Origin: an uncultured Prevotellaceae bacterium
GTDB lineage: Bacteria > Bacteroidota > Bacteroidia > Bacteroidales > Muribaculaceae
Assembly: GCA_900318645.1 (NCBI GenBank)
Contig: ONLH01000001.1
Location: forward strand, 62,001 to 126,000
DNA length: 64,000 nt
Reading direction: 5' to 3'
Below the pieces are notes generated by a model. The model did not search any database. It was not told the DNA's origin and saw only the letters and a program-made list of their open reading frames with translations. Position 1 is the first letter of the stretch. Every line of letters starts with the position of its first letter. Below are positions 18,100 to 27,086 of the stretch, in pieces. A program made the translations under genes and the position numbers.

Positions 18100-18107
18100 C
18101 AAAGATA
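18100..18107 (-). promoter_or_regulatory. -7 box for the VTC operon
   Basis: TATCTTTG on the minus strand, about 18 bases before the ATG at 18081. I see no convincing TTTG at -33. It overlaps the upstream TTG codon and so argues for the shorter start. Confidence 0.5.
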
Positions 18108-18292
18108 TATATTATTAACGAAGTAGAAGCCATTGAATTGTATTATTCAATCTTAAAATTCAGCGGATTATTATTATTTATCAATTAATTTCAAATTAAT
18201 TTCCTACAAAGATTGTTTTAACATGTCATCACTTCAATCAGATTCCACTCAGGTTTGTTTGAAACCTTGATTTTAGTCGTGTTTGGGAAATA

Positions 18293-21200
18293 ATGAGTAA
18301 TTTTGCAGGCATGGAAATCAAGGCGCTGTGCGACATATTTAACGGGAAGGGCCGAGTGGCGGCGTTGAAGAAGCTGCTGGACGGTGATGGCGGACGAGCG
18401 GTAATCGACGGACTGGCTGGGTCCAGCGCGGCGATGCTGTTTGCTGCTTTGCCGCAACGGTCGTGCCCCTATCTGATTGTTGTCAACGACCTTGACGAGG
18501 CGGGATATATGTACAACGACCTGTGCCAGATTGTGGGCGACAAACAGGTGCTGATTTTCCCGTCGGGCTACAAGCGCGACATCAAGTACGGCCAAGTGGA
18601 TGCTCCTAACGAGATCCTGCGCACCGAGGTACTGAACCGCTGGTATGACGATGCGGAGGTGCGTTGGGTGGTGACCTATCCCGAGGCGCTCGCCGAGCGG
18701 GTGCGCCGCCGCGAGGACGTAGAAGCCAGCACCGTGCATCTCAAGACCGGCGGCACTGCCGACATGACCGAGGTCGCTGCTCGGCTGCGTGAGCTGGGGT
18801 TCACGGCAACTGACTACGTTTATGAGCCCGGGCAATTCAGCGTGCGCGGCTCCATCCTCGACGTGTTCTCCTACAGCAACGAGTTGCCCTACCGCATCGA
18901 CTTCTGGGGCGACGACATCGACTCGATACGCACCTTTAACGTCGAGACGCAATTGAGCGAGGAGCACCTGGAACAGGTGAGTATCCTGAACAACAGACCA
19001 TCGGGCGGCGGCCGTGAAGACAATGTGTCGCTACTGGACTACGTGGGTGACGAGACCATCGTGCTGTGCCGCAACGAGCAGTGGCTCACGGCACGCATCG
19101 GCGAGATTGCCAAGGAAGGCATGTCGGCCAGTGCGCTCATCGCCGACGAGGGCGACACCCAAGCGACCAGCAAGGTTGTAGATGCAAACCTGTTTTCCCA
19201 GCGCCTGAAACAGTTGAGGCGCATCACCTTTACCGAGGGCGAGACGGCTCCCGAGCGGGGTGTAAAACGGCTGACGCTGCATTGCAAGCCCCAGGGCATC
19301 TACCATAAGAATTTTGACCTCATCGGGCAGTCGTTCACCGACTTCCTCGCCAAGGGCTACCGCCTCATCATCCTGAGCGACAGCGCCAAGCAGATCGAAA
19401 GGTTGCACAACATCTTTGAGGACCGCGGCGACAAGATCACCTTTGAGCCCGTGCTGCGCACGCTGCACGAGGGCTTTGTCGATGATGACCTGAAACTGTG
19501 TGTCTTTACCGATCACCAGATTTTTGACCGTTTCCACAAGTATAACCTCAAGAGCGACCGTGCCCGCTCAGGCAAGCTTGCCCTGTCGCTCAAGGAACTG
19601 AACCAGATCGAGAAGGGCGACTACATCGTGCACGAGGACCTGGGCGTCGGCAAGTTCGGCGGCTTGATCCGCACCTCGATGAACGGCACGCCACAGGAGA
19701 TGATCAAACTCACCTACCTGAACGGCGACGAGGCCTACGTCTCCATCCACTCGCTGCACAAACTCTCGAAGTACCGCAGCAAGGAAGGAGAGGCACCTCG
19801 CCTGAACCGCCTGGGCAGCAACGCTTGGGCCAAAATCAAGTCGCGCACCAAGAGCCGCCTGAAGGACATCGCCCGCGAACTCATCCGCCTGTATGCTGCC
19901 CGTCGCGAGCAGCAGGGCTTTGCCTACACGCCCGACGGCTACTTGCAGCAGGAGCTGGAGGCTTCATTCATCTATGAGGACACGCCCGACCAGTTGACCG
20001 CCACCCAGGCCGTCAAGGCCGACATGGAGAGCGCCAAGCCGATGGACCGCCTCATCTGCGGCGATGTGGGCTTCGGCAAGACCGAGATTGCCGTGCGTGC
20101 CGCCTTCAAGGCCGCTACCGACGGCAAACAGACCGCCGTGCTCGTGCCGACGACTGTGCTGGCATTCCAGCACTGGCGCACCTTCAGCGAAAGGTTAAAG
20201 GATTTCCCCGTGAGGGTGGAATACCTGAGCCGCGCCCGCAAACCCAAGGAGGTGAAACAAATTCTTGCCGACCTCAAGGAAGGCAAAATCGACATCCTTA
20301 TCGGCACCCACAAACTTATCGGCAAGACGGTGCAGTTCCATGACCTGGGCCTGCTGGTCGTCGATGAGGAGCAGAAATTTGGTGTCGCTGTCAAGGACAA
20401 ACTCAAGCAGATGAAGGTCAACGTGGACACACTGACGATGAGCGCCACGCCCATCCCGCGCACACTGCAGTTCTCGCTGATGGGCGCCCGTGACCTGAGC
20501 ACCTTGACCACGCCGCCTGCCAACCGCTACCCCATCCTCACCACCGTGGGGACCCTCAACGACGACATCGTCGCCGAGGCTATCAACTTTGAGTTGTCGC
20601 GCAACGGCCAGGTCTTCTTTGTCAACCACCGCATCGAACAACTGGACCAGTTGGAGAACATGATACATCGCGTGGTGCCCGACGCCCGTGTCGCCGTGGG
20701 CCACGGCCAGATGCCGCCCGAAAAACTGGAACAGACCATCATCGACTTCGGCAACCACGACTATGATGTGCTGCTGGCAACGACCATCATCGAGAACGGC
20801 ATCGACATGCCCAACGTCAACACCATCATCATCAACAACGCCGACCGCTACGGTCTGAGCGACCTGCACCAGCTGCGCGGACGCGTGGGACGCAGCAGCC
20901 GCAAAGCCTTCTGCTACCTGCTTGTGCCGCCTGGCAAACCTCTTGCCACCGATGCACGCCGCCGTCTGCAGGCCATCGAGAGTTTCAGTGACCTGGGGGC
21001 CGGCATCCAAATCGCCATGCAGGACCTTGACATCCGCGGAGCCGGTAACCTGTTGGGTGCCGAGCAGAGCGGCTTCATCGCCGACCTGGGCTACGAGACC
21101 TATCAGCGCGTGCTCAAGGAAGCCGTCACCGAGTTGAGGAACGAGGAATTCTCGTCGGTCTTCGCCGATCAGGTGAACGGAGAGGACGGAGATGACGGAT

Positions 21201-21685
21201 TGAACGGAGGTAATGAGTTTGTTACCGACTGCATCGTCGATACCGACTTGGAACTGATGTTCCCTGCCAGTTATGTGCCACAAGAGAACGAGCGCATCAC
21301 GTTATACCGCGAGCTCGACAATATGGAGACCGATGACCAGGTAGAAGCCTTTGAAGAACGGATGGTGGACCGTTTCGGCAAGATTCCAGAGATGGCGGCC
21401 GAACTCATCCGTATCGTCCCCCTGCGCCGCACCGCACGACGCTTGGGCATTGAGAAACTCGTCATCAGGCAGATGCGCATGCACCTGTTCATGGTGGGTG
21501 AGGAAAATGTCGCCTATTACCAGTCTCCCGCCTTTGGACGCATCCTCAACTACGTGCAGCAGAACCCCAAGCGCTGCGACCTGAGCCAGAAGAACGGACG
21601 CCGCAGCATCATCATTAAGAACATTACCAGCGTGAGCACCGCGCTAAGTGTCCTCAGGACCATCACCCATTTGGACAGCATCTAG
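18293..21685 (+). CDS. mfd: Transcription-repair coupling factor Mfd
   Basis: Translocase that removes RNA polymerase stalled at lesions and recruits UvrABC. It has 1130 residues, full length. An N-terminal UvrB-like region is followed by a CarD-like RNA-polymerase interaction domain (near 430-500; KGDYIVHEDLGVGKFGGL). The superfamily 2 motor has Walker A GDVGFGKTE (about 589), a DEEQ box VVDEEQKFGV (about 689), SATPIPRTLQ, and motif VI HQLRGRVGRSS. The C-terminal TRCF domain spans about 980-1080. The start is uncertain: ATG at 18293 or, because of an overlapping -7 box, ATG at 18311. Divergent from the VTC operon. Confidence 0.96.
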   Translation: MSNFAGMEIKALCDIFNGKGRVAALKKLLDGDGGRAVIDGLAGSSAAMLFAALPQRSCPYLIVVNDLDEAGYMYNDLCQIVGDKQVLIFPSGYKRDIKYGQVDAPNEILRTEVLNRWYDDAEVRWVVTYPEALAERVRRREDVEASTVHLKTGGTADMTEVAARLRELGFTATDYVYEPGQFSVRGSILDVFSYSNELPYRIDFWGDDIDSIRTFNVETQLSEEHLEQVSILNNRPSGGGREDNVSLLDYVGDETIVLCRNEQWLTARIGEIAKEGMSASALIADEGDTQATSKVVDANLFSQRLKQLRRITFTEGETAPERGVKRLTLHCKPQGIYHKNFDLIGQSFTDFLAKGYRLIILSDSAKQIERLHNIFEDRGDKITFEPVLRTLHEGFVDDDLKLCVFTDHQIFDRFHKYNLKSDRARSGKLALSLKELNQIEKGDYIVHEDLGVGKFGGLIRTSMNGTPQEMIKLTYLNGDEAYVSIHSLHKLSKYRSKEGEAPRLNRLGSNAWAKIKSRTKSRLKDIARELIRLYAARREQQGFAYTPDGYLQQELEASFIYEDTPDQLTATQAVKADMESAKPMDRLICGDVGFGKTEIAVRAAFKAATDGKQTAVLVPTTVLAFQHWRTFSERLKDFPVRVEYLSRARKPKEVKQILADLKEGKIDILIGTHKLIGKTVQFHDLGLLVVDEEQKFGVAVKDKLKQMKVNVDTLTMSATPIPRTLQFSLMGARDLSTLTTPPANRYPILTTVGTLNDDIVAEAINFELSRNGQVFFVNHRIEQLDQLENMIHRVVPDARVAVGHGQMPPEKLEQTIIDFGNHDYDVLLATTIIENGIDMPNVNTIIINNADRYGLSDLHQLRGRVGRSSRKAFCYLLVPPGKPLATDARRRLQAIESFSDLGAGIQIAMQDLDIRGAGNLLGAEQSGFIADLGYETYQRVLKEAVTELRNEEFSSVFADQVNGEDGDDGLNGGNEFVTDCIVDTDLELMFPASYVPQENERITLYRELDNMETDDQVEAFEERMVDRFGKIPEMAAELIRIVPLRRTARRLGIEKLVIRQMRMHLFMVGEENVAYYQSPAFGRILNYVQQNPKRCDLSQKNGRRSIIIKNITSVSTALSVLRTITHLDSI
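18298..18305 (+). promoter_or_regulatory. -7 box overlapping the 5' end of mfd
   Basis: TAATTTTG lies between the ATG at 18293 and the in-frame ATG at 18311. If used, transcription would begin near 18312 and the first ATG would not be in the message. No clear -33 TTTG is present at the expected distance. Confidence 0.4.
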
Positions 21686-21687
21686 GC

Positions 21688-21722
21688 TGTGATTAGAGAT
21701 TAGTGATTAGAGATTAGTGAGG
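21688..21722. repeat. Low-complexity GATTAGAGATTAGT repeat
   Basis: Immediately after mfd, the unit GTGATTAGAGATTA occurs twice in tandem. An A/T-rich stretch full of CTATAG/TATAGT palindromic bits follows (21724-21765). It may end convergent transcripts, but no clean terminator is visible. Confidence 0.6.
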
Positions 21723-21764
21723 CTATAGTGACTATAGATACTATAATTACTATTACTATAGTTA

Positions 21765-22679
21765 CTACTCAAACACCGATAGGACTGGACGACCGACCCA
21801 AGAGCGGGGTGTGTCAAGTCCCAGGATGTAGGCGATAGTGGCAGCGGTATCAAACTGCATCATCGGTTCAATGATCTCCACACCTGAACGAATTCCAGGG
21901 CCGTAGATAATAAACGGATGCTCCATCTCGAGCAACGTCTTGCCACCATGTCCCTTGTCCACTCCACCATGGTCCGAAGTCATGATGATAACGGTATCAT
22001 CGTATATGCCCGCTGTCTTCAAGGCCTGCAGTAGGCGCCCCACATACACATCAAGTTGCGCCAGCTTGTCATAGTACTCGGGCGTGTCATGGCCGATGGT
22101 GTGCCCCGTGTGATCCAGCTGGTCCCAGCAGACGGCCATCAGCGTGGGTTTGCGGTCAATGATGAAGCGTTCGGCCATTTCACACAGGAGAGTAGTGTCC
22201 ATTTCCCAACCGATGGCGAGGTCATAGTTGTCGATGGACAAGGTGTCCACGACATACTTGATGCCATCCCACTCGGCGATACAACCCGTCACCACGTCGG
22301 GACGCGCATCACGCAGGATGGAGAATATGGTTGGGAATACGCCATGACTGTTGAGCTCGGCCGAAGGTATCTCGGGGGTGTGTGATCCCCAGGTCGTGTA
22401 GCCATGCAGTTCAGGGCACGAGCCATTGAACATCGACGCCCAGTTCACACCCGAGGATGAAGGCAGCACCGAACGCTTTTTGACCGTGTAGCAACCGTGT
22501 TGCATGAGCCAAGTGATGTTAGGAATATCGTGGGCCTTAGGCAAGCTGTAACCACCCCAGCCATCAATGCCGATGACCAGGACATGACCAGCCCGTTGCT
22601 TGGTTTGTTTGGGTTTAGCCTGAATGCCGGTTACCACCAGCAGGCATAACAAGAGCAGAATTACTTTTTTCATATCCAA
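21765..22679 (-). CDS. Secreted alkaline phosphatase-superfamily phosphodiesterase
   Basis: A 304-residue exported enzyme of the type I phosphodiesterase/nucleotide pyrophosphatase group. A signal peptide (cleavage near IQAKP) is followed by the two-metal site: Asp in VIGIDGWGG, a nucleophile region PSSSGVNWASMFNG, Asp/His in DQLDHTGHTIGHD, Asp-His in TSDHGGVDKGHGG, and a late His in MEHPFIIYGPG. Substrate unknown; nucleotide or phospholipid head-group esters are typical. The start could also be the ATG two codons downstream. It is convergent with mfd, has its own promoter, and is bracketed by a 35-bp direct repeat. Confidence 0.85.
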   Translation of the reverse strand: MDMKKVILLLLCLLVVTGIQAKPKQTKQRAGHVLVIGIDGWGGYSLPKAHDIPNITWLMQHGCYTVKKRSVLPSSSGVNWASMFNGSCPELHGYTTWGSHTPEIPSAELNSHGVFPTIFSILRDARPDVVTGCIAEWDGIKYVVDTLSIDNYDLAIGWEMDTTLLCEMAERFIIDRKPTLMAVCWDQLDHTGHTIGHDTPEYYDKLAQLDVYVGRLLQALKTAGIYDDTVIIMTSDHGGVDKGHGGKTLLEMEHPFIIYGPGIRSGVEIIEPMMQFDTAATIAYILGLDTPRSWVGRPVLSVFE

Positions 22680-22697
22680 TCGGTATTAAACACATGG

Positions 22698-22729
22698 CAA
22701 ATTTACTAACAAAACAGGAACCCAGCAAA
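22698..22729 (-). promoter_or_regulatory. Promoter for the phosphodiesterase gene
   Basis: On the minus strand: TTTG (22729-22726), a 20-base spacer, TAAATTTG (22705-22698), 19 bases before the start codon. Confidence 0.7.
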
Positions 22730-22755
22730 TAAAGTCGTTCTGATATGCTCTGCAG

Positions 22756-22790
22756 CTCAGGACCACAACCCATTTGGACAGCATTCAGGC
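22756..22790 (+). repeat. Degenerate copy of the mfd 3' end
   Basis: This 35-base stretch matches the last codons and stop region of mfd (21653-21687) at 31 of 35 positions, in the same orientation. The two copies enclose the minus-strand phosphodiesterase gene. Not coding here. Confidence 0.75.
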
Positions 22791-22861
22791 CCGAAAACCA
22801 CCTTTTAGCGCTCGAAAAGGGCCAAAGGCGATAAAAAATGCTATATTTATGCACAAAACGC

Positions 22862-22891
22862 TTGCAAATTGAAAATCTTGTCTTATATTTG
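22862..22891 (+). promoter_or_regulatory. Probable promoter for the dockerin protein at 22966
   Basis: TTGC at 22862-22865 (one mismatch), an 18-base gap and TATATTTG at 22884-22891, 74 bases before the start codon. Confidence 0.5.
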
Positions 22892-22965
22892 CAGTCCATT
22901 TGGACAAAGGCTTCACCATGAAAGCCTACCATACCATTAACATTTAATAATTACATTTAATCAAC

Positions 22966-24351
22966 ATGACGAAAAGATTTACAATTACCATGATGGTAAT
23001 CATGGCTATGTGCTCACTCACGTTAGTGGCACAAAACGTGACCTTGCGCGGTGTATATCAGACGAGCCGCGACAACGCTTATCCTAATGGAGAATATAGT
23101 GAGTATGTGGGTTGGAGCTATACCTACATGAAACCCATCTTCATTGTTCAACAAGGTCTCTACAAAATGGATTGGAACGGTTCGATGCTCACCATGCCCG
23201 AGAAGTTCCCAGCCATCAACAAGGAAGAATTCAGCAGCAACGGCACCATCACCGATGAGGCAAAAGCCCTGTGGGTGACCAACTTCAATATGATGTACGC
23301 CAACTCAGGTGCCATTATCGATAACGGCATCCTCACGACCGTGATGTCGCGCACCGACATGGACAACAACAGCGGAGCCTACGTGGTTCCCGGTTCTTCG
23401 GTCAATGACACGACGCGCTTTGCCGTGCGCAAGTGGAATGCCGAGACAGGCGACCTCATCAGCCAGGAAATCCGCCCCGCATGGGACTGCCTGCAATCAG
23501 CTGGTATGGCCAAGAATCCCAAGGACGGTAAGGTCTATGGCCTGTTCTATATTGCCAACAAATACTTGCCCGACACCCTGCTCAATGACCCGGATTTCTT
23601 TGCCGACGAGGCAGCTGACTCAACCGATTCGGGCTATGCCATCTGCACCATCGACCTCGAGACGATGACCATCAACCAGATTACACCAGGCCTGTATTAC
23701 CAGAACTTTGTGACCTTCGCCATCAACAGCGAGGGCCGTGCCTTTGCCATGACCAGTGGCGGCACCGCCGCGCTGCCCAGCGAGGACGGCAAGGTCTATG
23801 ACATCAACGGCGAGCTCACAGGTGCTCATCTCTTTGAGTTTGACCTGGCCAGCGGACGCATCATCGCCGACAACCGCTCTAACACGGGCTATATGTCCCA
23901 AGTGAAGCGCCAAGCAGCATGCTTCAGCAAGAATGATCCCAACAAGATGTACTGGATGGGATACTCGAACAGCGGCATGGGCTATGATGAACGCGGTAAC
24001 TGGAATCCCCTGCCCGACCAGAACTGGATTGAGAACGGCAAGTTTGACACGTCACTGTATGAGGTAGATGTTACCACGGGTGAAGCTAACCGTCTTGCCA
24101 CTATCGACGACCGCTACATGTTTGCCTACATGTGGGTTGACGGCGAGGCAGAAGTGTCCGCCATCCTGCGAGGCGATGTGAACAATGACAGAAATGTAAA
24201 TATCAACGACGTGCCAGTCCTGATCAACTACCTGCTGACCAACGACGACAACGGCGTGAACCTGAAGAATGCCGACTGCAACCAGAAAGGTGGAGTCACC
24301 ATCGAAGATGTTTCGGCCCTCATCAACTATCTGCTGAACGAACGCTGGTAA
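22966..24351 (+). CDS. Secreted protein with C-terminal dockerin-like repeats, function unknown
   Basis: A 461-residue exported protein (signal peptide MTKRFTITMMVIMAMCSLTL, cleavage near VAQ). The long middle reads like a beta-propeller that handles measured values: repeated aromatic-Asp strands such as YKMDWNG, GKVYGLFYIAN, YAICTIDLETM, AHLFEFDLASG and SLYEVDVTTGE. The last ~60 residues carry two dockerin-like repeats (GDVNNDRNVNINDVPVLINY and CNQKGGVTIEDVSALINYLL) and end NERW. I recognise no named family for the body. The dockerin module suggests attachment to a cohesin-like partner, but none is visible here. Confidence 0.72.
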   Translation: MTKRFTITMMVIMAMCSLTLVAQNVTLRGVYQTSRDNAYPNGEYSEYVGWSYTYMKPIFIVQQGLYKMDWNGSMLTMPEKFPAINKEEFSSNGTITDEAKALWVTNFNMMYANSGAIIDNGILTTVMSRTDMDNNSGAYVVPGSSVNDTTRFAVRKWNAETGDLISQEIRPAWDCLQSAGMAKNPKDGKVYGLFYIANKYLPDTLLNDPDFFADEAADSTDSGYAICTIDLETMTINQITPGLYYQNFVTFAINSEGRAFAMTSGGTAALPSEDGKVYDINGELTGAHLFEFDLASGRIIADNRSNTGYMSQVKRQAACFSKNDPNKMYWMGYSNSGMGYDERGNWNPLPDQNWIENGKFDTSLYEVDVTTGEANRLATIDDRYMFAYMWVDGEAEVSAILRGDVNNDRNVNINDVPVLINYLLTNDDNGVNLKNADCNQKGGVTIEDVSALINYLLNERW

Positions 24352-24395
24352 TCCACCGAGTTGCTGGCAACACTGATGAACCAGCAACAACGCAT

Positions 24396-24432
24396 AAGCC
24401 ATCCTGATTTCTTGTTCAGGATGGCTTTATTT
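24396..24432 (+). terminator. Terminator after the dockerin protein
   Basis: AAGCCATCCTGA (24396-24407) pairs perfectly with TCAGGATGGCTT (24416-24427), followed by TATTTG. Confidence 0.85.
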
Positions 24433-24534
24433 GTACTGACAAGAGTTAACAAATATAATGGATTGCAGGAACCACCATTCACTTGCGGTTATTTTGTGTT
24501 TGACCGATGAAAACATGGGGTTGATTGAAAAGAA

Positions 24535-24565
24535 TTGGCTTAATCAATAATGTTTAATAGTTTTG
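24535..24565 (+). promoter_or_regulatory. Promoter for the large Cthe_2159 protein
   Basis: TTGG (24535-24538), 19 bases, TAGTTTTG (24558-24565), about 50 bases before the start codon. Confidence 0.65.
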
Positions 24566-24616
24566 CGACAAATAACATGTTTTAATCACATCCAAACACT
24601 ATTAAACTTAACATTT

Positions 24617-27034
24617 ATGAAGAAACGATTCCTATTGGCAACACTGATTGCCATGGCAGGTGTTTTGGGATATGCACAGCAGACGATGTGGGTACACACG
24701 GGTCATGTGCACTGGGCCTATAACACCGAGACGGTGGGGACGATGCCGTACAGTTCGGCCAGCCTGCTCACCGTGCTTGAGAAGGGTTTCACCCTTGCCG
24801 ATGTGGACAGCGTGACCGTCGCCAGCGAGACGTTTGCCGACGACAATGTCCTCGTCAAGTACAACAACAATGTGGCCGACGTATATGTGGCCGGTAACAT
24901 CGCCAACCACATCACCGCCGAAGTGACCGGTGCCCGCGTTGCCGTCATGCAGGACGCTGACGTTGCCACCGAGTACACCTACACCCTGCAAGGCACCAGC
25001 ACGAGCGGTTGCTTCTACCATGCAGGTTCCTACAAGATGACGCTCGCGCTGAACGGCGTCAACCTGACCAACCCTGACAGCGCCGCCATCAACATCCAGA
25101 ACAGCAAGCGCATCGCCGTTCAACTCGTTGACGGCACGACCAACACCCTGGCCGACGGTGCCAACAACACCAAGAAGGCTGCTTTCCTCGTGAAGGGCCA
25201 TGCCGAGTTCGCCAAGGGCGGCTCGCTGACCATCACAGGTAACAAGAAGCATGCGCTCGCCTGCAACGAGTATATGGAGGTGAAGAAGACCGTGGGTACC
25301 ATCACCATCGTCAGCGCTGTAGCCGATGCCATCAACGTATCACAGTACTTCCAGATGAACGGCGGTACCATCAATATCCAGAGCTGCGGCGACGACGGTA
25401 TCCAAGTCGATGCCGAGGATGTCACACTCCCCGAGGAGGACGGTCACGTGCTCATCAAGGGCGGTACGCTCACCATCAACGCCAGTGCTGCAGGTACCAA
25501 GTGTATCAAGGCCGAGGGCAACGTCGACATCGAGGGCGGCACCTTGACGCTGAAGCACACAGGTATTCCCGTCTGGGATGCTGAGGATAGCAAGATCAAG
25601 GAGCCGACAGGTATCGGCACCGACCGCAACCTCACCGTCAATGGTGAAGAGGCCATCGTAAACATCACTATGACCGGCAACGGCGCTCGCGGTATGAAGT
25701 GCGACAGCACGATGACCTGCACTGCGGGTAACATCGACATCAACTGCTCGGGCGGTGACTGGGCTTACAGCACCGTTGACACCAGCAGCGTGAAGTGCGC
25801 CAAGGCCGACTATGCCTTTATCCTGAATGGTGCGAGCATGAAGTGCACGACCGTCAAGGACGAGGCTGTGGGCGTCCACAGCGAGGGCACCGTACTCATC
25901 AGCGGCGGCACGTTGACGCTCAACACCTATGACCACGGTATCAAGAGTGACTATGACATGGAGATTACTGGCGGCACCATTACCTATAGCATCAACGGTC
26001 CTGCCAGCAAGGCACTCAAGAGCGAGGGCAACATCCATATCACAGGCGGCAACATCAGCGGTACTGTGAGCGGTGGTGGCGAGACAGCCAGCGACCAGAC
26101 GACAAGCGCCAGCGCCGGCATCAAGGCCGATGGTAACGTGACCATCGACGGCGGCACCTTCGACCTCAAGGCCACTGGTAAAGGCGACAAGGGCATGAGC
26201 ATCGACGGCGAGCTCATCATCAACGACGGTAACATCAAGGTGACCACCACGGGTACTCGCTACGGCCAGAGCAGCGGCGGTGGATATTATCCTGGTGGTG
26301 GCGGCTCATCGAACAGCGACAGACGCTCCTCGCCCAAGGGTATCAAGGTGGACGGCAACATTACCATCAACGGCGGCACCATTACCGTGAGCGCCACGGG
26401 CGGTGAAGGCTCGGAGGGTATTGAGTCCAAGAAGATCATGACCATCAACGGCGGCTACATCGAGGTAACCAGCTATGATGACGCTCTCAACAGCACATCG
26501 ACCATGGACCTCAATGGAGGTTACATCTATGCCGTGGCTACTGGTAACGACGCCATCGACGCCAACGGCAACATGAACCTGAGCGGCGGCTACATCTTCT
26601 GCTGCGGTAGTGAGGAAGGCCTCGACGCCAACAGCGAGGGGGGCTACAAGGTTTATATCAAGAGCGGTACCAACCTGATGGCCATCGGCGGCAACATGGG
26701 TGCCATTGAGAACGGTGCCAGCATCAGCCAGACCTGCTACAGCGGCAGCGTCAGTGCCAACAAGTGGATTGCCCTGTATAGCGGCAGTAACGTCGCCTTT
26801 GCAGCCTACACGCCGACCTTCTCGTCGCAAGGCGGTGGTGGTTATCCGTGGGGTGGTGGTTCTTCCAGCAAGACCATCGTTGTCACTGCTCCTTCCACCC
26901 CGAAACTCTACACGGGTGTGACAGCGAGTGGTACCACCTTCTGGAACGGTAAGGGTGCTACCAATGCAAGCGGCGGTTCACAAGTCAGCCTCTCGACCTA
27001 TTCAGGTGGTGGTGGCTTCGGTCCCGGCTATTAA
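24617..27034 (+). CDS. Large Cthe_2159-type beta-helix surface protein
   Basis: An 805-residue exported protein; start placed at the ATG opening on MKKRFLLATLIAMAGVLGYA. A propeptide-like region (about 20-90) precedes a very regular beta-helix of about 20 rungs. Each rung follows GG-T-hydrophobic-I turns: HALACNEYMEVKKT, DGIQVDAEDV, GTKCIKAEGNVDIEGGTL, GIKSDYDMEITGGTI, GIKADGNVTIDGGTF, DAIDANGNMNLSGGYIF. The core also has DSAAINIQNSKRI and an ALNGVNLTNP segment shared with the two operon paralogues at 13.2-15.8 kb. A Gly/Ser-rich section (SSGGGYYPGGGGSS) and a Gly-rich tail (GGGGFGPGY) flank the end. Probable extracellular glycan or calcium-dependent binding protein. The dockerin miniprotein 52 bases downstream is probably cotranscribed. 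Confidence 0.8.
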   Translation: MKKRFLLATLIAMAGVLGYAQQTMWVHTGHVHWAYNTETVGTMPYSSASLLTVLEKGFTLADVDSVTVASETFADDNVLVKYNNNVADVYVAGNIANHITAEVTGARVAVMQDADVATEYTYTLQGTSTSGCFYHAGSYKMTLALNGVNLTNPDSAAINIQNSKRIAVQLVDGTTNTLADGANNTKKAAFLVKGHAEFAKGGSLTITGNKKHALACNEYMEVKKTVGTITIVSAVADAINVSQYFQMNGGTINIQSCGDDGIQVDAEDVTLPEEDGHVLIKGGTLTINASAAGTKCIKAEGNVDIEGGTLTLKHTGIPVWDAEDSKIKEPTGIGTDRNLTVNGEEAIVNITMTGNGARGMKCDSTMTCTAGNIDINCSGGDWAYSTVDTSSVKCAKADYAFILNGASMKCTTVKDEAVGVHSEGTVLISGGTLTLNTYDHGIKSDYDMEITGGTITYSINGPASKALKSEGNIHITGGNISGTVSGGGETASDQTTSASAGIKADGNVTIDGGTFDLKATGKGDKGMSIDGELIINDGNIKVTTTGTRYGQSSGGGYYPGGGGSSNSDRRSSPKGIKVDGNITINGGTITVSATGGEGSEGIESKKIMTINGGYIEVTSYDDALNSTSTMDLNGGYIYAVATGNDAIDANGNMNLSGGYIFCCGSEEGLDANSEGGYKVYIKSGTNLMAIGGNMGAIENGASISQTCYSGSVSANKWIALYSGSNVAFAAYTPTFSSQGGGGYPWGGGSSSKTIVVTAPSTPKLYTGVTASGTTFWNGKGATNASGGSQVSLSTYSGGGGFGPGY

Positions 27035-27086
27035 TCTATCATGTAGTTATAAACAATGACATCATTATTTACAAGACTTAGAAATT

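Noticed and set aside
20195..21283. 362-residue open frame on the minus strand
   Set aside because: Lies inside mfd over its helicase motifs; no independent signals.
22615..22932. 105-residue minus-strand frame upstream of the phosphodiesterase
   Set aside because: Overlaps the phosphodiesterase start in another frame and covers its promoter; no signal peptide or motif.
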